64,000 nt of DNA from CAVQJU01 sp963755195 (GTDB taxonomy: Bacteria; Acidobacteriota; Vicinamibacteria; Vicinamibacterales; CAVVIG01). Shown piece after piece: positions 27,047 to 36,939 of the stretch. The stretch covers positions 744,001 through 808,000 of the forward strand of contig CAVWIZ010000004.1 of the NCBI GenBank assembly GCA_963755195.1, given 5' to 3'. The position numbers and the translations under genes were made by a program. The notes under the pieces are model-generated. The model saw only the letters and a list, made by a program, of their open reading frames with translations, searched no databases and was not told the origin of the DNA. The stretch's first letter is position 1. Each line of letters opens with the position of its first letter.

Positions 27047-27722
27047 GTGAAATGGTGCGCGCCGATCACCACTCTCGTGATGCTCGCGACGGGCAGCGTG
27101 CCTTCGTGCGCACGATCCCGGCGCGGCGCCGATCACCTGGAATCGCGAAATCTCCCGCATCGTATACGAGCGCTGTGCCTCCTGCCATCGGGAGGGTGGA
27201 ACGTCCTTCTCGTTGATGACCTATAAGGACGCCCAGCCCCACGCATCGGCTATCAAAGACGCCGTGCTGTCGCGACGCATGCCGCCCTGGGGCGCGGTGA
27301 AGGGATTCGGGCACTTCCGCAACGATCAGGGGCTGACGCAGGAGGAGGTCACCCTGGTCTCGGACTGGGTGGAAGGCGGAATCGCCAGGGGCAACAATGC
27401 CCGCACGCTGCCGCCTGCTCCGAAGTTCCAGGAGCCATCGCCGTTCAAGCTGCCGAAAGGCACGATCGCCGTCACGGGCCGTCACACCCTCGAGCATGCC
27501 GTGACGCTCCACGGCGTCTATCCCGAACACGTGCCGAACGGCGCGTCGATGCAGGTGGTGGCGGTATTGCCGAACGGCGGCGTCGAGCCGCTGATTTGGC
27601 TGTACCAGTACAAAGACAGCTATCGCCACCCGTTTTTCTTCCGCAAGCCGATGGCGCTTCCGCCGAAGACGGTCATTCGAGGTGTGCGGGGAGACGCGAG
27701 AATTCTCCTGATTCCGGAGTGA
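27047..27722 (+). CDS. Monoheme c-type cytochrome domain protein (one frameshift)
   Basis: About 224 residues. A GTG start preceded by GGAAGGA gives a signal-like N-terminus (PITTLVMLATGS). One extra base near 27115 separates it from ITWNREISRIVYERCASCHREGG, which carries the heme motif CASCH. The rest has MPPWGAVKGFGHFRNDQGLTQEEV, typical of planctomycete/acidobacterial heme proteins of the ascorbate-dependent monooxygenase-associated kind, and a C-terminal beta-domain with a conserved His in TLEHAVTLHGVYPEH. It likely belongs with the downstream YtkA-like lipoprotein gene, 7 bp away. Confidence 0.75.
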
Positions 27723-27729
27723 GGGGCAG

Positions 27730-28152
27730 ATGAATCGATCATGCCGCGCCGCCGTCGGTCGATTGGGACTCGTCGCGTGTTTCGTGGCGGCCGCGTGCGG
27801 CGGCGCCGACACAGTGAAAACGACCGAGCTGCGCCGCGTCAGATCAGGGGAGATGGACGTCCTGCTGTTGTCAGCTCGTGACGGGCTGCGTCACGGCAAG
27901 GACACCTTCACGATTGAGTTCCGGGCGGCCTCTGACGGACATCTGGTCGACGCCGGGAGCGTCCGCGCGAGCGCGACCATGCCGATGGCGGGAGCACCGA
28001 TGTTCGGAAGCATTGACGTGAAGCGGACCGATGTCCCCGGACGATACGCGGGCGACGTCGAGTTTTCGATGGCGGGCACCTGGCGCGTGTCTGTCGAATG
28101 GGACGGGCCCGCGGGACGAGGCTCAGCCGTTCTCTCGGCAAACGTGCAGTGA
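27730..28152 (+). CDS. YtkA/FixH-like lipoprotein
   Basis: 140 residues with a lipoprotein signal (Cys in FVAAACGG) and a single beta-domain of YtkA type: KDTFTIEFRAASDGHLVDAGSVRASATMPMAG and the end VEFSMAGTWRVSVEWDG. Such domains occur with copper-delivery and cytochrome oxidase assembly genes. The Met-rich MPMAGAPMF stretch could bind copper. GAGGGGC lies just upstream of the ATG. The frame is intact. Confidence 0.75.
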   Translation: MNRSCRAAVGRLGLVACFVAAACGGADTVKTTELRRVRSGEMDVLLLSARDGLRHGKDTFTIEFRAASDGHLVDAGSVRASATMPMAGAPMFGSIDVKRTDVPGRYAGDVEFSMAGTWRVSVEWDGPAGRGSAVLSANVQ

Positions 28153-28224
28153 ACGACATGTGTTCCTTTTTGCACGCCCTCCCGAATCGACTCTGCGCTA
28201 GTCTCCAAATCGGAGACATAGACC

Positions 28225-29677
28225 CTGACAGCATCTCTTCAACGCGCGTTTCGTGTTCTGATTGTCGCGTTCGTCACGATTCCGGCGGTCGCCGGCGCCA
28301 AAGTGGAGGCGGCTGACGCGCCTCCTCCCCTCAGCCTCACCGCGGCTCAAACCGCGGCCGTCGCGCGCGCGTTCGCGCCGATTCTCGTCTTCCACCCCCT
28401 CGAGGGCTACTTCCCGATCAGTTCGATGTTCCGGCTTGGCGCCGAGACCGTTCCTCCGGGTGGCCAGGAGATCAACGCCGATGATCCGGCGGCCTTCCGG
28501 GCCGGACTGGAGTCCTGGCCGTCACGCGTCGCCGCATACCGCGCGCTGTCGCTGGCAGAAAAGGTGCGGCGTGCCGCGCTTCAGTATCGCGTGTTTACCC
28601 GGGTGGAGCGGGGGCAGATCGAGGTGGTCGTCGAGTACCTGGTGTTACTACGTGTACAACGAATTCACCGTGCGCGGCACCTGGTTGCCCTACCGCGTAC
28701 GAGACAATCATCCCCACGACCTCGAGCGTCTGTATCTCGTGTTGACCCCTACCGAGGCGGCGACTTCCGTCGACGGCGCGGACGAGTCGTGGGCGCGGGG
28801 GGCGTTTCGGATTCGTCGTGTGGTCGCCAACGCGCACGATGGCAGCATTCCGCCAAACCGGTACGACGTGCCCGTCGGCGCTGCACTCGCGCCGCCCCTG
28901 ACCGTGCTGGTCGAGCTCGGTTCACACGCCATGGCGCCCGATATCAACCATGACGGCCGATTCACGCCCGGCATCGACAGCACCGCGGCTCGGAAGCTCC
29001 AATGGGGCATTCGGGACACCGGCGCCACGGGGAGTCGCTACCGTGCGTCATTCATGGACGACCGCGACGCGTCGGCGCTGCGGCTGTGCGGGCCCTCCGA
29101 CGCATCACGCGTCGAGATCGATTCGTGCACCCCCTATACGTTGTACGCTGCCGACGACCTCCAAATCTGGTTTCAGGGTTTCGATCTGTCGCGCAGCGAT
29201 CGCCACGACATCCTCGGGCGGTCGTCGTGGTGGGTTCGCACGTTCGGCGATGTCCGGCTCGAGACATTGATGGTGCCGGCCGATCCACCAGACGGCAGTG
29301 TGCTGGACAAGATGGTGCGCCGCCGGATTCGAGGCCAGGCCGGGTTTGTCGCGGGACTCACCGGGGCCGGCGGTTCGCCGGCGCTCCTCGTCGGCCGGCG
29401 GTACTTCTGGAACGTGGGGCCTCGCCGAGTGCCTGATATTGCCGCCGAAGCCGTGGCGCTGTTTCCCCTCGACCGCCGCCCCCTCGTCGAAGGCACGCTC
29501 TGGGGCTCGTACACGATCGACGCGATCACCAACGTCGTGATCGGCGGGGGATGGTTTGATGGCCAGGTCGCCGATTGGGCCGTCGGTTCTGACCTCCGCG
29601 TCGGACGGTTCACAGTGCGTCCCACATGGCGCGTGCGTGAAAGTGTCCTGAACGTGCGCGTCACGAAGACATTTTGA
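28225..29677 (+). CDS. Exported protein of unknown function, Vps62-like pattern (frame interrupted)
   Basis: About 483 residues. It begins with a signal peptide (RVLIVAFVTIPAVAGA). The N-terminal half has FAPILVFHPLEGYFPIS and, after one extra C near 28640, YYVYNEFTVRG and NHPHDLERLYLVL, a pattern like eukaryotic Vps62-type proteins. The second half has surface-like beta features (LWGSYTIDAITNVVIGGGWFDGQ). The start is uncertain: the frame opens at a CTG (28225) after GGAGA. An extra base in ATAGACC would hide an ATG at about 28218. It follows the YtkA-like gene on the same strand. No catalytic motif was recognised. Confidence 0.5.
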
Positions 29678-29750
29678 TCCGCTGAGATGAACCTGGGCGA
29701 TGGTCTCGCCTAGAATAGGGGGGATGAGGATTGGTGTGATTGGAGTTGTC

Positions 29751-30473
29751 ATGCGAGGGATGTCAGCGATTGCGCTCAACCGGCCACGCGTGGTGTTCGT
29801 GCTCGCCGCGCTCGCCGTGCTCGCGCTCCTCTTGCCGGATGTCGTCAGCGCTCATAACGTCTCGAAGCGCGACGCGACGTTTGTCGTGGCGAATTCGGGC
29901 CGCGCCATCGTGCCGTTTCTCTACCTGGGCGCGAAGCACATGGTCACCGGCTACGACCACCTGCTGTTTCTCGTCGGCGTCATCTTCTTCCTCTACAGGC
30001 TCAAGGACGTCGTTCTCTACGTCAGCCTCTTTACGATCGGACACAGCGCGACGCTGCTGCTGGGGGTCTTGGGCCGTGTTCCGGCCAATCCCTACATCAT
30101 CGACGCCATCATCGGCTTCTCCGTCGTGTACAAGGCCTTCGACAACATCGATGGTTTCAAGCGTGTGCTGGGGTTTCAGCCCAATACGAAGATCGCGGTC
30201 CTGGTCTTCGGCTTGTTTCACGGGTTCGGGCTCGCGACAAAACTCCAGGAGCTGGCGCTCTCGCCGAATGGCCTCGTTCCCAACATCGTGAGCTTCAACG
30301 TCGGCGTCGAAATCGGGCAGGGGCTTGCGCTCGTGGCGGTGTTCATCGGCTTGAGCTACTGGCGGACCCGCGTCGGATTTCTGCGGCACGCGTTCGTCAC
30401 AAACACCGTGCTGATGGTGGGGGGATTCCTGCTCGTCGGCTACCAGCTCGCAGGCTTCGTGGTGACACGATGA
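29751..30473 (+). CDS. HupE/UreJ-like membrane protein
   Basis: A 240-residue membrane protein with about six to seven helices. HupE/UreJ signatures are the His motifs GYDHLLFLVGVIFF, FTIGHSATLL and FGLFHGFGLA, which line a metal path in nickel/cobalt or other metal permeases. I chose the ATG at 29751 (GGAG 6 bp upstream) because a TAGAAT hexamer at 29711 would place the transcript start after the earlier ATG at 29724. Its stop overlaps the next gene (ATGA at 30470). Substrate is not determined; neighbours suggest copper or nickel. Confidence 0.82.
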   Translation: MRGMSAIALNRPRVVFVLAALAVLALLLPDVVSAHNVSKRDATFVVANSGRAIVPFLYLGAKHMVTGYDHLLFLVGVIFFLYRLKDVVLYVSLFTIGHSATLLLGVLGRVPANPYIIDAIIGFSVVYKAFDNIDGFKRVLGFQPNTKIAVLVFGLFHGFGLATKLQELALSPNGLVPNIVSFNVGVEIGQGLALVAVFIGLSYWRTRVGFLRHAFVTNTVLMVGGFLLVGYQLAGFVVTR

Positions 30474-31219
30474 TGGACCAACAAAATCTGTCTCGAATGG
30501 AACCGCCTTCGATGGCGAAGATCTTCGCGGCGACGGTCACCGCGCTCGTCGTCGCGGCGGTGATTCTGGTTGTTGTCGTGCTTCCTGTGGAATACGGCAT
30601 CGATCCGCTCGGAACGGGGAGGGCCTTGGGCCTGGAGAATCTGGCGACGGCGTCGGAGGAGCCTGCGGTGACAGGGACGCCGGGAACGCCGGCGTCGCCA
30701 GCCGACGTGGCGGCGATCGTGCCGGTGCTCGAACCCTCGCCGACCGGCGATGCCCCAAAGGTCAGAGGCACGTTCATTGCGCAGCCGAGCCGATATCAGG
30801 TCGATTCACGAGAGATCACGCTCGCGCCCAATGAAGGGATGGAGATCAAGTACAACATGAAGAAAGGCGCGGGGCTGGTCTACTCGTGGACGGCGAGCGG
30901 GATTCTCGCCTTCGAATTCCACGGAGATCCCGACGTCAAGCCGGCGGGTCGTGAGGGTACCGACTACTACGAGACCTACGAGCTCGACGACAAGACGGGA
31001 AAGGATCAGGCCCACGGCACCTTCGTGGCGCCCAGCAAGGGCATCCATGGCTGGTTCTGGGAAAACAAGAGCGGCAAGGCCGTCACGGTGAAACTTGTTT
31101 CAGCCGGGTTTTATGACTGGATCATGCAGAATCGCAAGGACAAGCAAGTGGCCTTGAAGCCGATGGATCCGTACTCCGCGCCTGGCCATCCAACGATTCC
31201 AGACGAGATCCTCCGCTGA
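30470..31219 (+). CDS. Transmembrane anchor protein downstream of HupE
   Basis: 249 residues: a short cytoplasmic head, one helix (about 18-40) and a periplasmic domain with LAPNEGMEIKYNMKKGAGLVYSW, FEFHGDPDVKP, YYETYELDDKTGKDQAHGTF and IHGWFWENKS. This protein pairs with HupE-like permeases in other genomes and probably binds ligand at the membrane surface. Translational coupling to hupE (ATGA overlap) supports partnership. The frame is intact; molecular role unknown. Confidence 0.7.
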   Translation: MMDQQNLSRMEPPSMAKIFAATVTALVVAAVILVVVVLPVEYGIDPLGTGRALGLENLATASEEPAVTGTPGTPASPADVAAIVPVLEPSPTGDAPKVRGTFIAQPSRYQVDSREITLAPNEGMEIKYNMKKGAGLVYSWTASGILAFEFHGDPDVKPAGREGTDYYETYELDDKTGKDQAHGTFVAPSKGIHGWFWENKSGKAVTVKLVSAGFYDWIMQNRKDKQVALKPMDPYSAPGHPTIPDEILR

Positions 31220-31227
31220 TTCTGGGC

Positions 31228-31299
31228 GGTCACTGACCAGGTCAGTGACCGCGAATTGACACCGCGATGACATGTGCCTCGGTTTGCGCGTGATAGTGT
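31228..31299 (+). promoter_or_regulatory. TGAC-box array with -10-like hexamer (site 3)
   Basis: GGTCACTGACC at 31228, GGTCAGTGACC at 31240-31250 and TTGACA at 31256-31261 are followed 32 bp later by TAGTGT at 31294-31299. The outer half-site sits 29 rather than 28 bp from the inner one. The downstream gene starts at 31321. Confidence 0.7.
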
Positions 31300-31320
31300 G
31301 TCCGTAAGCGAGGAGTTGAG

Positions 31321-31965
31321 ATGCCATCCGTTCGTGGACCCTTTTTCGCCGCCGCAGGAATCATCTGCGCCGGCGCGTTGGTGGCGCAGTGCTCCTCGTC
31401 GAAGCCGGCTCCTGCGCCTGCGCCAGCGCTTCGGACAGAGATGAAGGCGGTCGTCTCGGTCAAGGAGCTGATGCGGTTCATGATCGATCCCCTCGCCGAC
31501 AACATCTTCGACGCCGTCTCGTGGGACATCACCAAGAAAGGGGTCGTGAAAATACAGCCGAGAACCGATGAGGAGTGGGAGAAGGTGCGGATCGGGGCCG
31601 TGACGCTTGCGGAAGGGATTTATCTGCTCAAGGTCCCGCGTCCCTTTGCACCCCCTGGAGACGTGAACAAGAGCACCGGCCCCAACCCGGCTGAGCTGTC
31701 GCCGGCTCAGATCCAGGCCAAGCTCGACGCCGACCCGGTCCTGTGGGACGCCAAGATCGAGGCGCTGCGAAACGTGGCTCTGTCGATCCTCGATGTGGCC
31801 AACAAGAAGGACGTCGACGAGCTGTTCGCGGCGGGCGAAGATCTCGACAAGGCCTGCGAAGCCTGCCACCTCGAGTACCGGTACCCCGGCGACAGAAAAA
31901 CCGTTGACGACGACGCCAGGCAGAAGGCCAGGTTCGACCCGGCCGAGAAGAAGCCGAAAAAGTAG
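31321..31965 (+). CDS. Lipoprotein with C-terminal CXXCH (cytochrome-like), paralogue 2
   Basis: A 214-residue lipoprotein (Cys in LVAQCSSSKP). The body starts VSVKELMRFMIDPLADNIFDAVSWD and includes IQPRTDEEWEKVRIGAVTLAEG, clearly homologous to the protein at 17475. The heme motif is CEACHLEYRYPGD near the C-terminus, followed by a Lys-rich tail. It sits alone behind TGAC-box site 3. CXXCH with a helical body suggests a single-heme, cytochrome c'-like periplasmic carrier or sensor (inference). Confidence 0.8.
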   Translation: MPSVRGPFFAAAGIICAGALVAQCSSSKPAPAPAPALRTEMKAVVSVKELMRFMIDPLADNIFDAVSWDITKKGVVKIQPRTDEEWEKVRIGAVTLAEGIYLLKVPRPFAPPGDVNKSTGPNPAELSPAQIQAKLDADPVLWDAKIEALRNVALSILDVANKKDVDELFAAGEDLDKACEACHLEYRYPGDRKTVDDDARQKARFDPAEKKPKK

Positions 31966-31974
31966 ACCCTCACA

Positions 31975-32055
31975 CCCCGCCCCCAGCCCTAGCTCCTAGC
32001 CCCCTAGCCCCCTAGCCCCTAGCCCCTAGCCCTAGCCCCTAGGCCCTAGCCCCTT
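31975..32055. repeat. CCCTAGC tandem array
   Basis: About ten degenerate units of CTAGCCC(C) in one orientation, directly after the lipoprotein gene. It is the same unit as the hairpin at 114-202. Confidence 0.8.
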
Positions 32056-32077
32056 CCAAATCCCTCTGCAATTAGCT

Positions 32078-32170
32078 GGTCACACCCGGTCAATGACCCG
32101 TCACTAACCGGTAACGCCGCCACAGGTGACCTTGCCAGTGGCTCGGCGCCGAGGGTCGTGGTGCTAAGGT
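32078..32170 (+). promoter_or_regulatory. TGAC-box array with -10-like hexamer (site 4)
   Basis: Four half-site pairs: GGTCA at 32078, GGTCAATGACC at 32088-32098, CGTCACTAACC at 32099-32109 and GGTGACC at 32125-32131. TAAGGT follows 33 bp later at 32165-32170. The inner element at -16 is degenerate (GTAAC). The TonB receptor gene starts at 32203. Confidence 0.65.
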
Positions 32171-32202
32171 CCCGCTCGGCAAAAAGTTTGGAGGGGTATC
32201 TG

Positions 32203-34618
32203 ATGAGACCGTTTCGAGTGTGCTGTGTGGCGATCGTGTTCATGACCGTCGCCGGGTTGGTGGCCGGCCGCGCGGCGGCCCAGACCCCCGGCACAGGGGT
32301 TGTTGCCGGCTCAGTGGTGGCACGGCAGAGCGGCCAGCCCGTGGCGGGAGCGGTTGTCGCCGTGGACGGCACGAACCTGTCCGCGGTCGCCAGTGCGACG
32401 GGGCGTTTCCGCATCGGCAACGTGCCGGCCGGTTCCGTCGTGCTGGTGATCACGGCCGGGGGATTCCTCGATCTTCGCGCGTCCGCCATTCAGCTCCGGG
32501 CAGGCGAAACGGCCGACCTCAACGCCGAGCTCGAGGTCACGCCCAACTTCATGGAGCGCGTCCAGGTGACGGCATCCAAGGCACCGCTGAGCATAGGCGA
32601 CGTCCCTGCGCAGACCGACATCATCGATCGCACGACCATGGAGAACCGCGGCGATCAGACCCTGACGCAATCCATCTCCCACATTCCGGGCGCTGTCGTC
32701 AGCACGCAGCTCGGCGTGTTCGAGTCGGTGATGCTGCGGGGGATGCCGAGAGGCGACCCGGAATTCACCAACACGTTGCTGCTCATCGACGGCGTGCCGC
32801 AAGCCACGTCGAGAAACGGATCGCGCGTCATCGGACTGACGATCAACGACGCCAGCAACATCGAGGTCGTTCGGGGCCCCAACTCGGCGCTCTACGGGAG
32901 GACGGCCATCGGCGGCTCGGTGAACATACTCACGGCCGGCCCAACACCCAAACCGGAGTTCAACTTCGATTTCACCGGCGGCCAGCAAGGCCTCGTCAAG
33001 GGCCTGGCTCGAGTGTCGGGACCGATCTCGACCTGGGGCGGTTTCTACGCCTCGATCGGCAAGGAGCAGCAAACCGGGTACTTTCTGACCAAGACCGGCG
33101 GCGACTACGTGGACGGCAACACCGCGGTGTTCGGCAAGCTCACGTTTACGACAGACCCCAAGGGGTTTGGGACGATCAGCTTCAATCGCGTCGACTCCGA
33201 CAACAGCACGCCCACCAACGAGCCGATCATGGAAGGGAAGCTCCTGCACATCGCCGATCCGCGGTTCGATCGGCTGACGAACTTCAACATCCCCGGCCCG
33301 AACTACCATCAGGACGAGAACCGCTTCACGATCAACTACACCAGGCAGGTATCAGTGTGGGCGCGCCTCGTCAACGTGTTCGGCTATCGCAACGTCCGCC
33401 ATCAGTTCATCAACGACGGGGATTTTATTGGCGAGCCGTACGATCTGGCGACTCAACTGGTCGAGATGTATCCGTTCGACCAGGAGCTCAAGGAGCACAT
33501 TGCGTATGAGGAGCTCCGCGCCGAGCTCACGCCGAAGATCGGGAACGTGAAGAACTCGCTCGTCGTGGGGGGAATGTACGAGCACACGGGCGGGACTGTG
33601 GCTTCGGACTTCCTGTACACCGACGAGGAGAACTTCGGGATTCCCATGAACTACCTGAACCCCGTCATCCCGCCGAAGTCCACGTGGCTGCACGACCCGC
33701 AGCCCGTCCGGACGTATAGCCTCGGCGTCACGGGACTGTTCGTGCAGTACATGGTCGAACCCACGCCGCGTTGGGTGTTCACCGCCGGCGGCCGGTACGA
33801 TCGCATGGCGCTCCAGAACCAGCCGGCGGGCGGGCTCAAGGTCGATCAGACCTTCGACGCGTTCAGCCCGAAAGCGAGCGGGATGTTCAGGCTGTTGGGC
33901 GAACGAAAATGCCAGCAAGCCGGCGCTCAACCTGTATGTCGCGTACTCGCGCGCCTTTCTCCCGCCGCGCGCCCCGAGCAGCCTGACGCCGGCCACCGTC
34001 GCGTTGAACCTGCAACCCGAAGACATCCGCAACATCGAGGGCGGTCTGAAGGGCAGCCTCGCCAAGGGCCGCGTCTCGCTCGAAGCCACCTACTTCGACA
34101 TGACGGAAGACGGCGTCGTGCTCACCCGGAACCAGGGGCCGTTCTTCTTTCCGACCAACGCCGGTCAACTGCGCTACAAGGGGGTGGAAACCGGCATCAG
34201 TGTCGCCGCGTCGCCCAAGGCGTCGGTGTACCTGAACGCGTCCTTCTACCGAAATCGATTCGGCGACTTCGTGATTCAATCTCCGGATGGCGACGAGGTG
34301 TTGACCGGCAACAAGCTCCCCATCTCGCCCGGATATGTCGTCAACTGGGGACTGAATGTCCTGCCGGCGCGGGCCGTTGACGTGACGATGAACGTCAAGC
34401 ACATGGGCGATGTGCAGGCCGATCGGGAGAACACGTTCACGATCGATCCCTACACGGTCGTCGATGCCGCGGTGACCTGGCGGCGCGGGCCGCTGCGGGC
34501 GACGCTGGCGGGACGCAACCTCTTCAACCAGGAGTATTACTGGAACGCCGACGGCTCCACCGCCGATCCGGGACGGCCCAGGCAGGTGCTGTTCACCGTG
34601 TCTGTCCTCGTGAAGTAG
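32203..34618 (+). CDS. TonB-dependent receptor with carboxypeptidase-regulatory domain (one frameshift)
   Basis: About 804 residues. A signal peptide (AGRAAAQTP) precedes a regulatory-like beta domain (VVARQSGQPVAGAVVAVDGTN), the plug domain with ERVQVTASKAPLSIGDVPAQTDIIDR and NIEVVRGPNSALYGRTAIGGSVN, and a barrel ending in GRPRQVLFTVSVLVK. One extra G near 33902 breaks the frame; the corrected join reads LLGNENASKPALNLYVAYSRAF. The protein imports a chelate or other large ligand using TonB energy; specificity is not readable. GGAGGGG precedes the ATG. It is followed by the PepSY gene, a pairing common in iron-chelate uptake. Confidence 0.87.
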
Positions 34619-34667
34619 GCGGCGGCGCGAGCTTCCGTTGTAAAGTTCTCTTCTTGACGGGCTGCGC

Positions 34668-36212
34668 ATGCTGAAACGATCGTTGATCGTCGTCCATCGC
34701 TGGCTGGGAGTGGCGCTGTGCCTGATCTTCCTGCTGTGGTTTCCGTCGGGCATGGTGATGATGTATTGGGATTTCCCGAGCGTCAGCCCGGGCGACCGAC
34801 TGGAGCGGTCGCCTGCGCTGGACGCGTCGCAGATTCGCCTGTCGCCAGCGGAGGCGTCCGAGAACATTGGGCGAGGGCAGCCGCCGGCTCAGGTCCGCCT
34901 CGGCACCTTCGACGGCCGTCCCGTTTATCGCTTCCGCGGCCGCGGCGGGACGAAACGATTGTCTACGCCGACACGGGAGACGAGCAGGTCGACGTCTCGA
35001 CCCGAGATGATGCAGCGGGTCAGCCTCCGCCTGGACCGGGCAAGCCGGCGAGCGCCGCGACTGTCGAGTCGATCGACGAGGTCGATCAGTGGACCCTCCA
35101 GGGTCAGTTTCAGAATCTCAGCCCGCTCTGGAAGTACTCGTGGCCGAACGGCGAGCAGGTCTACGTCTCGGCAAACGTCCGGCGAGGTCGTCCAGTACAC
35201 GACGACCGCCTCGCGCATCGGCGCCTACGTTGGCGCGATTCCCCATTGGCTGTACTTCACGCCACTCCGGAAGCACGGACCGCAGTGGAGCACGTCGTCA
35301 TCTGGTCTTCCGGCATCGCGACGTTTCGGCGATTCTCGGCATCGTCATCGGGATCTGGATGTACTCGCCGTCGAAGCGCTATCGCAACGCCGGCGCGCCG
35401 ACGAGCATTCCTTATCGTGGCCAGAAGCGCTGGCACACCGTGTTCGGTCTGATCTTCGGATTGGGCGCGGTCACCTGGGCGTTCAGCGGCATGCTGTCCA
35501 TGGATCCGTTTCCGCTGACGCGGACGGCCGGTCCGGCTGACGGCCGTCGCGGCGAGGGCGGCGGTGGCATTCCCCAGGCGCTTCGCGGCGCGTCTGCAGT
35601 TGCCGGCGTTCGCGCCCAGGCACCCGCGCGAGGCACTGGCGCAGCTGGCGGACCCTCAAGGTCAAGGAACTGGAGCTGACGTCGTTTGCCGGCGAGCCCG
35701 TCTACCTGGCGACGCTCGGTCGCGGCGACACGCGGATCGTGCCGCTCGTCGGCGAGCCGCTCACCGAATTCGATCGCCAGCGGATCATGGATGTCGTCGC
35801 CAAGGCTGCTGCAGCCGGTCGGACTGGCGGAAGCTGCGTGTCCTCGATCACTACGACCGGTACTATCTCGATCGGCATCGGGAGCGCCCGCTTCCGGTGA
35901 TCCTGGCTCGGCTGCAGCGACGCTGACGACACCCGCTACTACATCGATCCCAAGACGGGGCGGGTCGTCGGCAACTACAGCGCGCGGAACTGGATGAGCC
36001 GGTGGCTCTACCACGGACTCCATTCGCTCGATTTTCCGTGGCTCTACAACTACCGTCCCGCCTGGGACATTGTCGTCATCACGTTCATGGTCGGCGGGAC
36101 GGCGCTCTGCGTCACGTCGCTGATGCTGGCGTGGCGGGTATTGGGAAGGAAGCTCGCCTTGGTCTCCGGTGGGGCGCGTAGTCAGGCGCCATTCAGCGAA
36201 GACCTGGCTTGA
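34668..36212 (+). CDS. PepSY-domain membrane protein (frame interrupted)
   Basis: About 510 residues. The N-terminal helix (SLIVVHRWLGVALCLIFLLWFPSGMVMMYWDF) is the classical PepSY_TM start. Further helices appear as IGIWMYSPSKRYR and WHTVFGLIFGLGAVTWAFSGM, then LYHGLHSLDFPWLYNYRPAWDIVVITFMVGG near the end. His residues in helices fit a heme-linked, ferric-reductase-like role reported for PepSY_TM proteins next to siderophore receptors. At least five indels between 34950 and 35930 break the frame. It lies directly downstream of the TonB receptor and upstream of the third CXXCH lipoprotein. Confidence 0.78.
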
Positions 36213-36378
36213 ACATTCCAATCCATCGAACTGCCGGATTTTCGGCACCGGATGCTTCGACGATCTTTCCCGCAGAATCGGCATCGGGCCAGCCATTCCT
36301 GGATTAGGATTGCCACTGCGGCCCGCCGTGCCATTGATTGACGCGCACCACGCGCATGAGCAGACAGGAGCTCCAAGA

Positions 36379-36933
36379 ATGATTGCCACACAATTCGGAC
36401 GGAAGTCGATCCAGAGGTTTGCGGTATTGCTTGGCGGAAGTGTCTTGCTTCTGTCTGCGTGCAACACTTCCGTTGAAAAACAGCAGGCAGCTCCGCCGGC
36501 GAGCGCACCGGCGCCGGCTGCGTCTGCCGTCGTACCCGTCGTGAGCATCAATGCCCTGATGGTGACGTGGGTCGACAACTCGGGCCACGTGCTCTGGAAC
36601 GTCGAGAAAGAAGGGCGCGCTCCGAAAAACGACGCGGACTGGCTGGAAATCCAGGAACACGCGACGCAGCTGGCGGCGGCGGGAACGTTGATTGAGCTCG
36701 GCGGAACCGGACAAGCCGATCCGGGGTGGGTGAAGTCGCCCGACTGGACGACGAACGCGCGAAAGATGAGCCAGGCGGCGCTGGACGCCATCACGGCGGC
36801 GAAAAGCAAGGATCTGCCAGCGCTCGTGAAGGCGAACAGTGCGCTCGTGGTGTCGTGTGAGAACTGCCACAAGGAGTTCAAGCCCGAGCTCCCCTCGGAA
36901 GGGATCAAGCATCATCCGCCGCATGAGCGGTGA
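36379..36933 (+). CDS. Lipoprotein with C-terminal CXXCH (cytochrome-like), paralogue 3
   Basis: A 184-residue lipoprotein (Cys in VLLLSACNTS). The body starts VSINALMVTWVDNSGHVLWNV and has PKNDADWLEIQEHATQLAAAG. The heme motif CENCHKEFKPELP is followed by a His-rich end (IKHHPPHER). It is the most divergent of the three paralogues, with a shorter body. AGGAG precedes the ATG at 36379, the start of the signal peptide. It lies downstream of the TonB/PepSY pair and ends only 6 bp from the convergent regA-like gene. Confidence 0.78.
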   Translation: MIATQFGRKSIQRFAVLLGGSVLLLSACNTSVEKQQAAPPASAPAPAASAVVPVVSINALMVTWVDNSGHVLWNVEKEGRAPKNDADWLEIQEHATQLAAAGTLIELGGTGQADPGWVKSPDWTTNARKMSQAALDAITAAKSKDLPALVKANSALVVSCENCHKEFKPELPSEGIKHHPPHER

Positions 36934-36939
36934 GTGCGA

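Noticed and set aside
31975..32055. Regular repeats suggestive of a CRISPR array
   Set aside because: Units of 7-8 bp are contiguous and degenerate, with no unique spacers and no cas genes nearby.
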